DNA of 64,000 bases from Archegozetes longisetosus. Its lineage: Eukaryota; Arthropoda; Arachnida; Sarcoptiformes; Trhypochthoniidae. A program made the translations under genes and the position numbers. Location of the stretch: contig JAEMBT020000004.1 of the NCBI GenBank assembly GCA_018873245.2, positions 3,644,573-3,708,572 of the forward strand, given 5' to 3'. The first letter of the stretch is position 1. Each line of letters starts with the position of its first letter. A model generated the notes under the pieces. It saw only the letters and a list, made by a program, of their open reading frames with translations, was not told the DNA's origin and did not search any database. Below, piece by piece: positions 50,538 through 61,899 of the stretch.

Positions 50538-50755
50538 CTTAATAAACGTTCATAGCAACAAGGAAAAGGTCATTCCTGTATCAATGTTCTAGTGATGGAC
50601 ATTAATTAGTTGGAAAATTTCATTTCTAATTTGCTTCTGTTTCTGTTTTGAATATTTTGTGAGTTTGTAATATCTAAACTTATTATGGTCTAACGGAAAG
50701 CGTGCCATCATAACAGATCACTCCTAGTTGTTATGAACGATCGTCAAACTTTGCA
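50538..50755. mobile_element. MITE family copy B
   Basis: The left end reads CGTTCATAGCAACAAGG and the right end CCTAGTTGTTATGAACG, inverted. The core ATGGTCTAACGGAAAGCGTG matches copies A and C. About 218 bp, non-coding. Confidence 0.72.
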
Positions 50756-53700
50756 GTATAGATTATAAGACAAGAGAGGATCAATGTCTCCGCTACACTG
50801 AAATTGAGAACAGAATTGAATTTGATTCAACTCATCAAACATTGATTTTTGAACGTAGCATTTCTGGTTATTATATTTATTTGATGACTAATAAGGGGGA
50901 CGCATATAATAGGAAAATGCTTTTTGAATAATCCTGTCTAAAGCGAACGCATAATAATCATTATAGTGAGGGTTACATTGAAAGTATCATGTTTTTTCAA
51001 TCCAAAATTGTCTTGTTCTGTGGACATTTTATCTCATTTTCCATTATGAACTTCACAGTAATTGAAATGTCAATAAGTATTTTGAAATTTGAAGGAAAAA
51101 AGTTATCTAATTTTTTAGGTTAAATTCATGTCTAGATATCATATGTTTGCTTTAAAATAAAATCATTTCAATATAAATGATAAAAATGATTGCATTTTCT
51201 GTTGTAAAAGTTTTATTTTGTAGGTAAACCGAATAATACTTCGCTTAAGTTTCAATATCTTCTTGAGATAGGAATCAATTTTCAGCTTAAGAAAACATTA
51301 TTATTATTCGGTTTCTGTTAGAAAGTCTGCTTTAGATAAACAATTCGGTACAAAGAGAAGCAAAATAAATAAATATATAAGATTTTTGTTTAATTTTTTA
51401 GATATAAGCGTATGAAAGATGTAATAAAGATAGAAATGAGTGAAAACTATTAACTTAATGGTGTTGATGACATTTGCGGCAGTTGATTGAAACTTATTTC
51501 TAATTATATTTGGCAAAGAGCTCTGATGAGTAGCAACAATGTAGACTTAGTTTCAAATTTGATCGCTTCCTTGTTTCCTTCCATTTGATTTGTTGGTCAA
51601 ATCTTATCGCTGTTCAGTACCATCTTATTCCTATAAAAGCTTTCTATTTGTGGCTTAAGAAAAGTTATCGAAAGTATTAAATAAACTTTGAAAGTCAATT
51701 TGATCCAAGGTTTAATACTATTACAAACATAAGTAAATAAACTTTTCTCTTCAAATCTGTGGCCGTACTAAACAAAAATATAAAGACTACTCAGCTCTAA
51801 GTAGACTCGCTGAGAGATGAGAGAAATAGATTTTAGCTTGAAAAACATTTGATAATTTTCAATTGAGTATATATGCTTCTAATTGACTCTCCCAAGTGAA
51901 TCAATTTTGTAATATTTGCACTAATACATTAGTGAATCAATAGATACACAAATGTTTTCTTCATTATGACCCATCCTTTCCATCATTACAATAATAAACA
52001 AAATCTAAATCTGTTATATCTCTGTCTTAATGCAAATTATTTAAATCACAAGAGAATCAATATTTAGAATTAAATTTTTGAAGCTATAAATATCTAGAAA
52101 ACATGTGAATCTTATTCCCTGAGAAAGTGATTTTCTTATAGCATAAATACAAATATATTAAAGTAGTTTAGAGTATATATCATAAAATCATATAAATTAA
52201 AGGCTTTATAAATGATTATGACTTATGGCTAACATAAAAAGAGTGCAGCTCATTATTATAAATAAAGAAATTCATACATTCATTCCATTCCAAAAGATGT
52301 TATTATTCAATATTTATTATACAAAATTTAAATGCCAGATATACTCATTTCTAGTCATGAGTCAAATATTCTTTTGTATCCATTTTTCATTTCAATTCAA
52401 TTGGAAAACAGAGATACATGATTTGACTTTTTTGGCATAAATTCGGTTAAATGTTTCTTATCTTAATAAATAATTATGAAAATTGCTAACGATTGTGATT
52501 GCTTAGTATAATTTAATATATTTTTGCTTAAATCAGATTAGAAATGAAACTAAAATTGATATCTAAGCTATATTTTGTCTCATTTATTTTATTATAAAAA
52601 TAAGTTAAGCACAAAAACTACTATTATTTTAATAGGAAAATTACATGGCCATTAAGATGAGGTCAACCAACGCATTGCTTATGAATTTTTAAAGCTTGTC
52701 TCTGTTATGATAAAACGGGAGTCTCAATCAAATTTATCTCAATTTTTGATAAGGAGGAAGAGAGTATACTCATAGGGAATGCCACTGCTATACGCAAAAG
52801 TTTAGGCAAATATCTACTTAAAAACTAAGCTCTTCTATCATTTGAACGAATAAAACAGCGATCATTCTAGAAATTAGATGAATAATTATTCTTAAATGAG
52901 TCATATTTTTGATAATGAGTTGCTCTCAAAATTGCTCAGAATCTATTAAATTGTTTTTTAGATTAATTGATGTCATTAAAAATATGAATAATGATTAGAA
53001 TCGGTATTCTATGAAAAAATATTGCAATATTTATAATGACCTAAGTTTTGGAAGCTTCTGAAAAATTGATTTGTTGTTAAGCTGAAAAACAGCTCAAACA
53101 CTAAGCGAACAATCGAAATGACAAAAGCTATTTGTTTTAATAATTTTTAGGGCAATTTATTTGCAAGTATCAAAAATTTAATTATACAATAAATTAGAGC
53201 TTTTGTTTGGGAATAAAAACAAAGTTATCTTCAAGTAATGAAAGTATTTTTCGACATTAACTCAATTTGTGAATAGTGAGAAGCGATTTATCAAATTTTA
53301 ATCGGTTTAATCTATTGGGATTCACTCTAGAGTTAAACAGATAAATACTTTTTATCAATAATATATGTTAAGCTCTTCCTCAGCTTTATTGATTCAGTAA
53401 ATATCGAATTTTTAATCTAATTTTATGTAATTAGTTTTCTAGTTGACTGTCAGTTCAAGTTTTCAAGTTTTCAAGTTTTCAGTACACATAAATCATCGAT
53501 TGCTTTCAACGTTATTTCCTCTAATTGTTTTTTGCAACTACTCAACTCTACTTTTTTACTTTAAGCAAGTGAAAAGTTGACCACAAAATTACGCAGTTTT
53601 CAATTTATATAGAAAATAGATCTAAACAAATATTTTCAATTCAATTCAAATTTTAAACCTGACCTTTATCTTCTATAAAATAAGAGCTCAATTATCATGA

Positions 53701-55118
53701 ATTTTATTTATGAAATTCAGAAAAATTCGTGATAAACATTTCAAAAATACTCTGCTTGTGATAGCACTAAAAATAAAAAGATGTTACAGTTGAGAGATAT
53801 GATGAAAGGATAAGTTTTCAGTTTTTTATCCAACTGATAGCTCAGCCAAACCTCCTTCTAATGAATTCTTTATAGATGTCCTGAAGTATACTCTGATAAC
53901 AACTTCTCACAACTTCTTGAGTCCAGTGTTTGCACAAATGTATTGAATGAAAGCTAAAAAAGAAAATACAATGTTGAAGTAATAAGAGATATTTGAAAGA
54001 GTATAGGTAACGATATCTAACAAGTTAGCATAAAATATGTGTTTGGTATCTCCAAGTTGCAAAAATTTGAATAATTTGTTGTGAACTATGCATGAATCGC
54101 TAAATGAGCATAACTTTGTTTCTGAGGATAGTTAAACTGTAGAAAATGTGGGCTTTTCCTAAAAATGTATAGTAAAACAGACTAGAAGTAGAGTTAGACA
54201 AATAAGTGTTTGTGAAAATGGCAACTAATTTCTAACTAATTCCCAAAAGTTAATTTCAATGTAAATTGTATTCGAGCTGTAATTTGCGGACATGGTATGA
54301 AAATTATGCCTAAAAGTTTAAGTTGATATTATATAATATTACATAATATTTGAAATTTGTAGTGAAGTTATTGCTACTGTTTCGGGAATAAACAAAGCTT
54401 TACTTTGCGTGATGTAGTGATATATTCAATACTCGACAGTAACTTTTCAGTTGTATAACATATTTCATGTGGAAAATGGATGAAATCAATAATAAAAGGC
54501 AATACTGAGTAAAATTAAGGTAACGGGAAATCGTTTGAAGTTTGCTGAATGTTTGCTGAATTGATGTTATTTTTTGAAACTAATATGTTAAGTAACATCT
54601 CTTAAGTGAATATAGGACAGACTGTATTGAGGTTTATAGAAACTCAATCATAAAAACAGTATAAGTAAAGTGCGCTTTTAAGATATAGAGTTAATGGCAA
54701 ATTCATGTCAACTTTTTACTTATTGATTTTCTGTATATATTTTTCTATTAATATTTTACTCATTTCTCACTAGTTTCTGGTAATTATTTACTCTAAACAC
54801 CAGATGCTATTCGTTGGTATTCTCATCAAAATATTTTTCTTCTTTTCAATCTTAATGCAAAATCAAAACTCGCTTTTATTGTTTTCAATAAACAAAAGTT
54901 TATCTCGTGAATAGAGAAAACTATTTCTATACTTCTTAGCTAACAATAAAATTTAATTAAAAGCTTGATTACAGCACATTATGTAAACTTTGGTTTGTTA
55001 ATAGGAAAAGTTCATATAAAAGTATGCGATATATACACAACTTCTGATAATACTTAAAATCTATTTGTTATACAAAATAGTTATGATGAATAGAATTGAG
55101 TGAAACACTAGAGAAACT
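50756..55118. other. Gene-poor stretch upstream of the Dscam-type gene
   Basis: 4.4 kb of AT-rich sequence. Short ORFs at 51304-51516 and 52225-52440 have no motifs. A tandem TTCAAGTT repeat lies at 53456-53480. The promoter of the downstream gene is probably near its 3' end unless there are further upstream non-coding exons. Confidence 0.4.
53456..53480. repeat. Short tandem repeat TTCAAGTT
   Basis: Three perfect 8 bp units in AT-rich intergenic sequence. Confidence 0.85.
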
Positions 55119-57497
55119 ATGTGCTCTGTTATCTTAATGATGGTGTTGTTTCTGTCCAGTCAAACAGTACAAACTGAAGCAGAGTTACGCCTATTCAATA
55201 AGTAATAGTCTCTACAAATCAAATATTTGCCTCTATACACTTGGCCACAAATAAAGTTTTTATTGAGTTTTTTATGCATTTGTTTCTCCCTTATTATGTC
55301 TCTAATTTTGTTTTTGTCGCTCATTGTTTGCATTTAATTCTCTCATATAATAAGTTATATGAGAGAACACGACGAAAATATTGTTTACTTTCAGACTTCA
55401 TTAATATGTTCGTTCAACTTCTGATAAACACCTTTTAAATGCATATTAAAATTCATGTCTCATACATAACAAATCTTATTTGAAGACTTGTCACTTATTT
55501 GCTGGAATTGTTCTTTCGTCAAGCTTTTGTTATCAGATATTTATGTGAAAAGTTGTTTGCAATAAATATAAAAGACATACTCTCCAAAGTAGTTATACAT
55601 TTAATAGAATTTTTGGTTTGCTATCGTTATAATTATAGTTAAGTTTTTAGTGGAATGTAAACTACTCCAACGAACGATTACGTGATTATAAGACATTATC
55701 TTATTTCTACTATAATTAGTGTTCAAACTATAAGACATATAGCGCACGAATATCTACACGAATTAGCTATTATAGACTTTTTTTTTAATACTTTTCACAA
55801 GTTCTCTAACTTTTGCTCAAAGACATAATGAGAACCACAAATGAGTTTCATCTCATTCCTAATTGAGGATCAGGAAAAAAATTTGCAATTTATTTGGTGA
55901 GAGAACAGAAAACGTGAGAAAAAAGTTGTTGCAGTTATACAGTAGTTGAATATAAATATCATTTACTCAGTGATCTATCAATAAAAAGAGAAGACAATTG
56001 ATTTTGCTTATCGATTAAAAGATAAATATGGCTTTGATTTGGCCATAAAATAAATTAAGTGCAAAGCTTGTGAGAAGCTAAATTTTGATTTTTTCTCTTA
56101 TAAAGAAGTTGATTCTCTGGAATGGTTGTAATCAATATTAAGTTAAACGAAGCACTGACTAAAGAGTGAGCCATATTTAGAGCTAATACTAATCTAGAAT
56201 GATCTACAGCAAAACGGATCGCTAAATATACTGAAACTGCATGTTATACCCTATTGATCGATGACAAAGAAGGGACCAATGACTAGAAAAACAAAAGCCT
56301 AAGCATTGTTTTCAATATATTGGCGCTCAGAGACTATAAACTATAAAAAGCCTCTCAGTTTAGGTCTATGTGACTACACGTTGAAGTAAAAGCTCATAAT
56401 CTCAGCGGGTCTACCGAGAAATTAATGTTTTGCCACTATTTTTTAAGTATAACAATATGAAAACATTAATCTCGGTATTAGTTAGGTTAAGAATAGAAGC
56501 TCCAAAAAAACTACAACATGTTATTCATTTAATACAGACTTAAACACGTAATACTAGTATAGACTCTACTAGAGTGAAAGTGCAGAGCTATGCATGTATT
56601 GAAATCAATTTAATTTTAATATATTTTCAATCTCTAGTCACTGCTATTGAAAGGCATGGACCGTATTTCACTCGTGAATCAGCGCATACAATTGATTTTT
56701 CAAACAGGTAGCTATTCTACAATAATTGCATTTTTAAAACATTCTAAGCTTTCAACATATACTCCATCTGAAAGCTTTCATATTTATAGATATGTTAATT
56801 TATTACAACAGAGCGCATTAAGCAATAAACATTAATTATAATTTGTCTTATACCGTACTCTTGACTCTTCTCTATCTGCAGCACTGGTGCTGTTTTGTAC
56901 TGTTCTGCTAATGGAAATCCGATGCCTCATATTCGATGGGAGACTAAGGACGGTGTAGTCGTTAATGAAATTCCTGGTAAGTATTCATTTAATAAAGAGA
57001 ATAGCTCTATAATTATAAGTCAGACTCACTCTTAGTACTGGATTAGGTCTGCAAATAAATCTGTTTTATATCAAAATTAGCCATTCAAATGCCCCTAATC
57101 TGCAGGTATTAAAACTGATTTTTTGACTCAGAAAGTAATTGCAAGTTGTTAATTAAATATAGTATTTGAACCTGAGTTGTGCAGACTATTGCTTATTTTG
57201 TTGTTGTTTTGTCGTTAGTTGTGGGAGATTATTATCTATAAGACAAGGAAATGTAGAACATAATACCTGTAACTTGTAATTGATGATATTTTCATGAGCC
57301 AACAGTTGTTTTTCATCAACGACTTATCTCTATTTGTATCTTCACAGGTCTTCGTCATATGAGACATGATAATTCTCTAGTGTTCCCACCTTTTCGAGCA
57401 GAAGATTACAGACAAGATATTCACTCAAATATATACGGATGTATAGCAAGCAATAGTGTGGGGACTGTTAGAAGTCGTTATAGTCATGTAAGAGCTG
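55119..57497 (+). CDS. Dscam-like: Dscam-type immunoglobulin cell-adhesion protein, 5' exons (signal peptide and Ig1)
   Basis: Cell-surface adhesion molecule used in arthropod neurons and haemocytes. Three exons are seen: 55119-55201 (phase 2), 56882-56976 (phase 1) and 57348-57497 (phase 1). They join in frame with GT-AG introns. Exon 1 gives a signal peptide (MCSVILMMVLFLSSQTVQ) and the first strand (ELRLFN). Exons 2 and 3 give a full Ig1: NTGAVLYCSANGNPMPHIRW, then EIPGLRHM and LVFPPFRAEDYRQDIHSNIY, then GCIASNSVGTVRSR. Cys35 and Cys91 form the expected disulphide, with Trp47 in the core. VPGLR-like and FPPFRAEDYRQ-type segments are hallmarks of Dscam Ig1. Exons 2 and 3 are very secure; exon 1 rests on phase, the signal peptide and the LFNNTGAV junction, and its mature N-terminus is shorter than in insect Dscam. 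The gene continues beyond the window: no Ig2 exon was found in the next 6.5 kb. Confidence 0.88.
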
Positions 57498-58391
57498 GTA
57501 AGTAGTCTTGCTATGACTACATTGTTCTGTTGATAATTAAAAAGTGTTGTGCACCACTTATTAATTTAATAATCACTGTTGAGCGCATACTTTCTATTCA
57601 ATAATAACAGCCATCAAAATATATAGAGAAGGAAAAGTGGACTCAAAAAACGTTTTATTAAAAATGAATTCAACTGTAAAAATATTGAATTGCTTTTACG
57701 CTAAAATAATATTTAATAATGAAAAAAAGTTTGCTCTCAAAGAGAGTTCACTTATGCTATAGCTTTTGAAATATTTTTTTGAGTAGAAAGAAGAAAAAGA
57801 GACTTTGCTCAACAATATATCTATAGAAATCAATACTTGTGGTTAAGTTAAGTCTTTACATATAAGTTAGTTTCTCATTAAAAAGGCTACTGCTATGAGA
57901 TTGACTCTTATTTGCATTAGAGGCACATAAATGGTTGCACTACCAGTACTACCAGTACTCTTGTCGTTATTATTGATCACAATTTTTATTTATTCTTCTC
58001 CTATAAGGTATAAGAAAGCCTTTTCTTCCTTATTATAAGTTACTCGCATAAACATATAACTTTTCTTCTACTTCTTTTACGCTAAAATAAATTAATCGTT
58101 AAACAACCAGATTTCTTCTCTCTTCATAACAATCTCGACAATATTAACTCTTTTATTGTTCACTTTAGAAATGTCAATACTATCGTTCAGTTCGATATAG
58201 GCATACTTGAATTTTCAATCATTTTAGGCATTTCTTTAACCAGATGGCATAAACACATAGTAATCTCATAAACAAGTGATTAGCGCATTGCAAATCATTG
58301 CATAGCAAAAAGTAAATCACTTCTAACTTAATTATTGAGAACTCATTCTTGTTTAGTGGCAATATTTCACGTCTGATCAAAAATAGTTAAA

Positions 58392-58394
<3 letters not shown>

Positions 58395-58438
<44 letters not shown>
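58395..58438. repeat. (AG)22 microsatellite
   Basis: Perfect dinucleotide tract of 44 bp inside the Dscam-type intron. Confidence 0.97.
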
Positions 58439-58440
<2 letters not shown>

Positions 58441-61400
58441 ATAACTATACAGCTCAGAACAAATGTATCGTCTTGTCGTTGTCATTGTTTTTTCTTTCTT
58501 TTCTGGCTGTGGTCTCTGTTTCGTTTCAATTTAGTTAATGCAATGAGTGTTTTGCACAATGCAAGACATGTTAAGGCTGTGAATGTGTACTGATTTACTA
58601 CTCTTTAGGGCCTCCTTAAAGGAAGACATTGTCGAAAAGCCGATCTGATCGTGAATTGCCGCCACTTGAATCTCGATTATTTCTATCTCTCTTCTACTTA
58701 ACTATTGACAGCACGGCTACAGTTCATAACTGACAAGTTTCTATTGAATAAACTTTTTTCGCCTCATCATAAACTTTTTGTTATTTATGCCAAAAGTTAA
58801 AAGAAATAATAAAATGATTTATATCTAGAACGCTATTAACGTTATTGAAATTTGTTCTATCCTTCTCGCAAAAAACTATTTTATGCTAATATAAACAAAT
58901 GATTTTGTTTTTTACATCTCAGCGAAGAATACTTACATTTGAATATTACACAAAAACATTTAATATAAGAAAAAGCCATGGGCTCTTTCTTCGAAATATT
59001 TTAATCTTTTTTCCATCATCTATATATTTTTTAGTAGTTTTCTTAATGTCAGCTTCATTTAAAAATGAGAGAAAAAATATCACTTTCTTTCATCCTTTCT
59101 TCAAAGTTATGTTTTTTGGTGATAAGTCATACTTTTTTTTGTCCACTTCCAGTATAATAAAATAAGTACGCAATCAATTATTTCCTATTAAAGTCTTCAT
59201 TTTGCTCGTAATTCAAACCAAAGAGTTTTTTACTTTTTTATGGCTCCAAACAAGAAAGTGAAGTAAAGTCATTAAAAAGTTTGATTGATTTGTTTGATCA
59301 GATTGCTATTACTTAAAGAAGTTGATGAAAGATTAATTGATAAAATGCAGCTATCAAGTTGATGTGTTTTATTAACGTATAGTGAGGTTTTATTGTATTT
59401 ACAAAATTAATTTATCATCTGATTTGTTGCTCAGGTTTCCAAAAAACAAATTAGTTATGAAGTGATAAAAGATATGGCTTTTGAACCAATATTTAAGTGA
59501 AGCGCTTTTTCTGCTAGCCTTCAATTTGAAGCAATTTGTTTTCGGTTCTAATGAGTGCTTTTTAATAGATTTTCTTTATTTTTTGTTTAGTTTCTAAAAT
59601 ATCGATAGTAGTAAGTATTTGTGTTAAAAGTAGAGCTACTTTACTATAAGAATTGGTGCACTTTAATGGCAATCCGTTTCATTTGAGGCTTTTTTATGTT
59701 CTCCTATTAGCCAATAGAAAGTTGACTTTAAGATTTGCTTTTCTTCTTAATTGAAATTAAGCACTCGATCAGTGCCTTTATGTAGCTTATCTTTAGTTTA
59801 ATATTGAACGTCAGACTAATTAAAGCTTGTTAGATATGGGTTTGCAATTATTTGAATTTAACAATTTCTTCCATCATACTTATATTATTGAGTGTTGTAA
59901 ACCTTTCATGGATTTATCGATTTTGGGCTTTTCTTATTTTTCTTATTTTTCTTATTTTTTTTCTTTCTTTTGTTTCTCAACATCAACACTCAAACTAAGC
60001 CAAAGTTCGATAGAAAAATGGACCGACTTATGAAACTTTTTAGCTTAAGAGAAAAATAGCTCAAAGTTTGCGCAGATTTAATAAACTTTAGATCTTTGTT
60101 ATCGGACTTCGCACTCGTTTTATAGCACTTTAACACTTGTTTACTGCTTTGTATAATGATTTCGCTATTGCTATAAGTTATTGCTCTACACTCAAAAAGA
60201 TTGTCTTTTATTTCAATCACGATAAGAGTTGTCCTTAAATTATAACATAAACAGTAGGTCTACAAAAATGTTTTCCACTGCTTCTATTTCTAATTTTCTA
60301 CTGTTATTCAATTATTAACTGAAATATGTTTTTAGCGAGTGTTTTGATGCATTGGTGATCTATTGATGTAATGGTGATCTACTGATCAAAAGAATGAAAA
60401 ACAGTTGATTTGAGTAATAATAGATTGCAATTATGGCAAGTAAATAGCGAGTTATTTCTGGAAGATCACCACATAATAAACGGTTAACTTCTATTTAGAT
60501 GACCGATAAGCAGACGACTAGTCCTTATCAAGCAGTTAAGGGATATATTATAGGCTTTCATTATAATTAATATTCGGAATGAATATTCCTTTTTAACCAT
60601 TAATGACTGCATTAACAGGAAGCTAGTGAATAAGAGATGAATTATTATCGTTTTCTTTTTCATGCTCTATCATAGGAAACTAGTGATAAACTTGTGTGCC
60701 ATCCTAAACCTAATATCGCACAATTCTATCGGAAATCAAGTCTACCATAAAGATAGATATTCAAATTAATGCATAATCTTTTGCTGCCTTCACATCTGAT
60801 TAATACTACTAACAATAAATTATATTAATCCAATTGGTTTTGATTAAGTTCTAGCTTTTAATAAAAGCTAACTTTTATCTTATTCGAAGTCAATTGAGAA
60901 AATTAAAGTTAATATTTTTGGTAGTAATGAGTTGTGCAGATGTTATGTTGAACTGGTCTGACTCTATGTTGACTCTCATTGAATCGTTGTGAACATGTTT
61001 TGTAAATAAGCTAAACCAGGAACGAACAGGAGTTTGTGATATATAAAACTCTAGTTATTCTAGTAAACCTTCGAATGCTTTGTTCGGTAATCATAATTGA
61101 AACGGTCTCTCTTTGTTTGGCTCAGTATTTTTTAGGCGAAAATTTTGCATCACTTATCAAACTATAACAGTGATAAAGAGTCGTCAAATGTCAAAAATAA
61201 TCTATTCAACTATTTTTAGTTCAACATCAAAACTTTTAGATGTCTAAACAATTTTAATCCAAATAATTTTTGTTTATCATTACGGCAGATAATTCAATAT
61301 TCATTTCCGATGAAATAAATTTGAAATATTGTGTACAAAACTTTGGAGATAAATTGTTTGACGAAATTTATTATTAAAAACTTTCTCGTCAAAGTCAGTT

Positions 61401-61683
61401 CAGTCAACACTAGATCATTTTCAGCGAAATGATTATGTAATTTAAAAGCAAAATAACGTTTATTGCAAAAATTCATTTTGAAAACATAATAAAACTTTTC
61501 ATAACCACGATATAATAGATTACATTATGGTTTATCATTTAGAGTAATTGTTTGCATACTTTATACTCCTTCATTTTTGTAAACTCATAGGACTCATGCA
61601 ATAGTTGATTACCTTACGTTAATCTCAAGCTCGAATTATTGTTCTGAGAAATGATATTTACTTACTTGCGCTTACACCTCAAA

Positions 61684-61899
61684 GCTTAATAATCCTCGAT
61701 AACAACAAGAAACAGGGTCGTTGTTATGCTAAATTGCTTATGACGTGCATGAATTTGTTGCCAAATTTGATTTTTTAAATTTGTTTTGATTGTTATATTG
61801 AAAATCAAATAAGTTTCTTAGTATTCTCAACTTAATGGTCTGATGGAAAGAGTGCCATCGCGACGTATCACTTCTAGTTGCTATCGAAGATTATTAAGT
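61684..61899. mobile_element. MITE family copy C, best-preserved ends
   Basis: CTTAATAATCCTCGATAAC at the left and the inverted GTTGCTATCGAAGATTATTA at the right form terminal repeats of about 26 bp. The core ATGGTCTGATGGAAAGAGTG is shared with copies A and B. It is 216 bp and non-coding. Confidence 0.75.

Noticed and set aside
59827-60033. 68-codon plus-strand ORF rich in Phe, Ser and Tyr
   Set aside because: Driven by the repeated TTTTCTTA tract.
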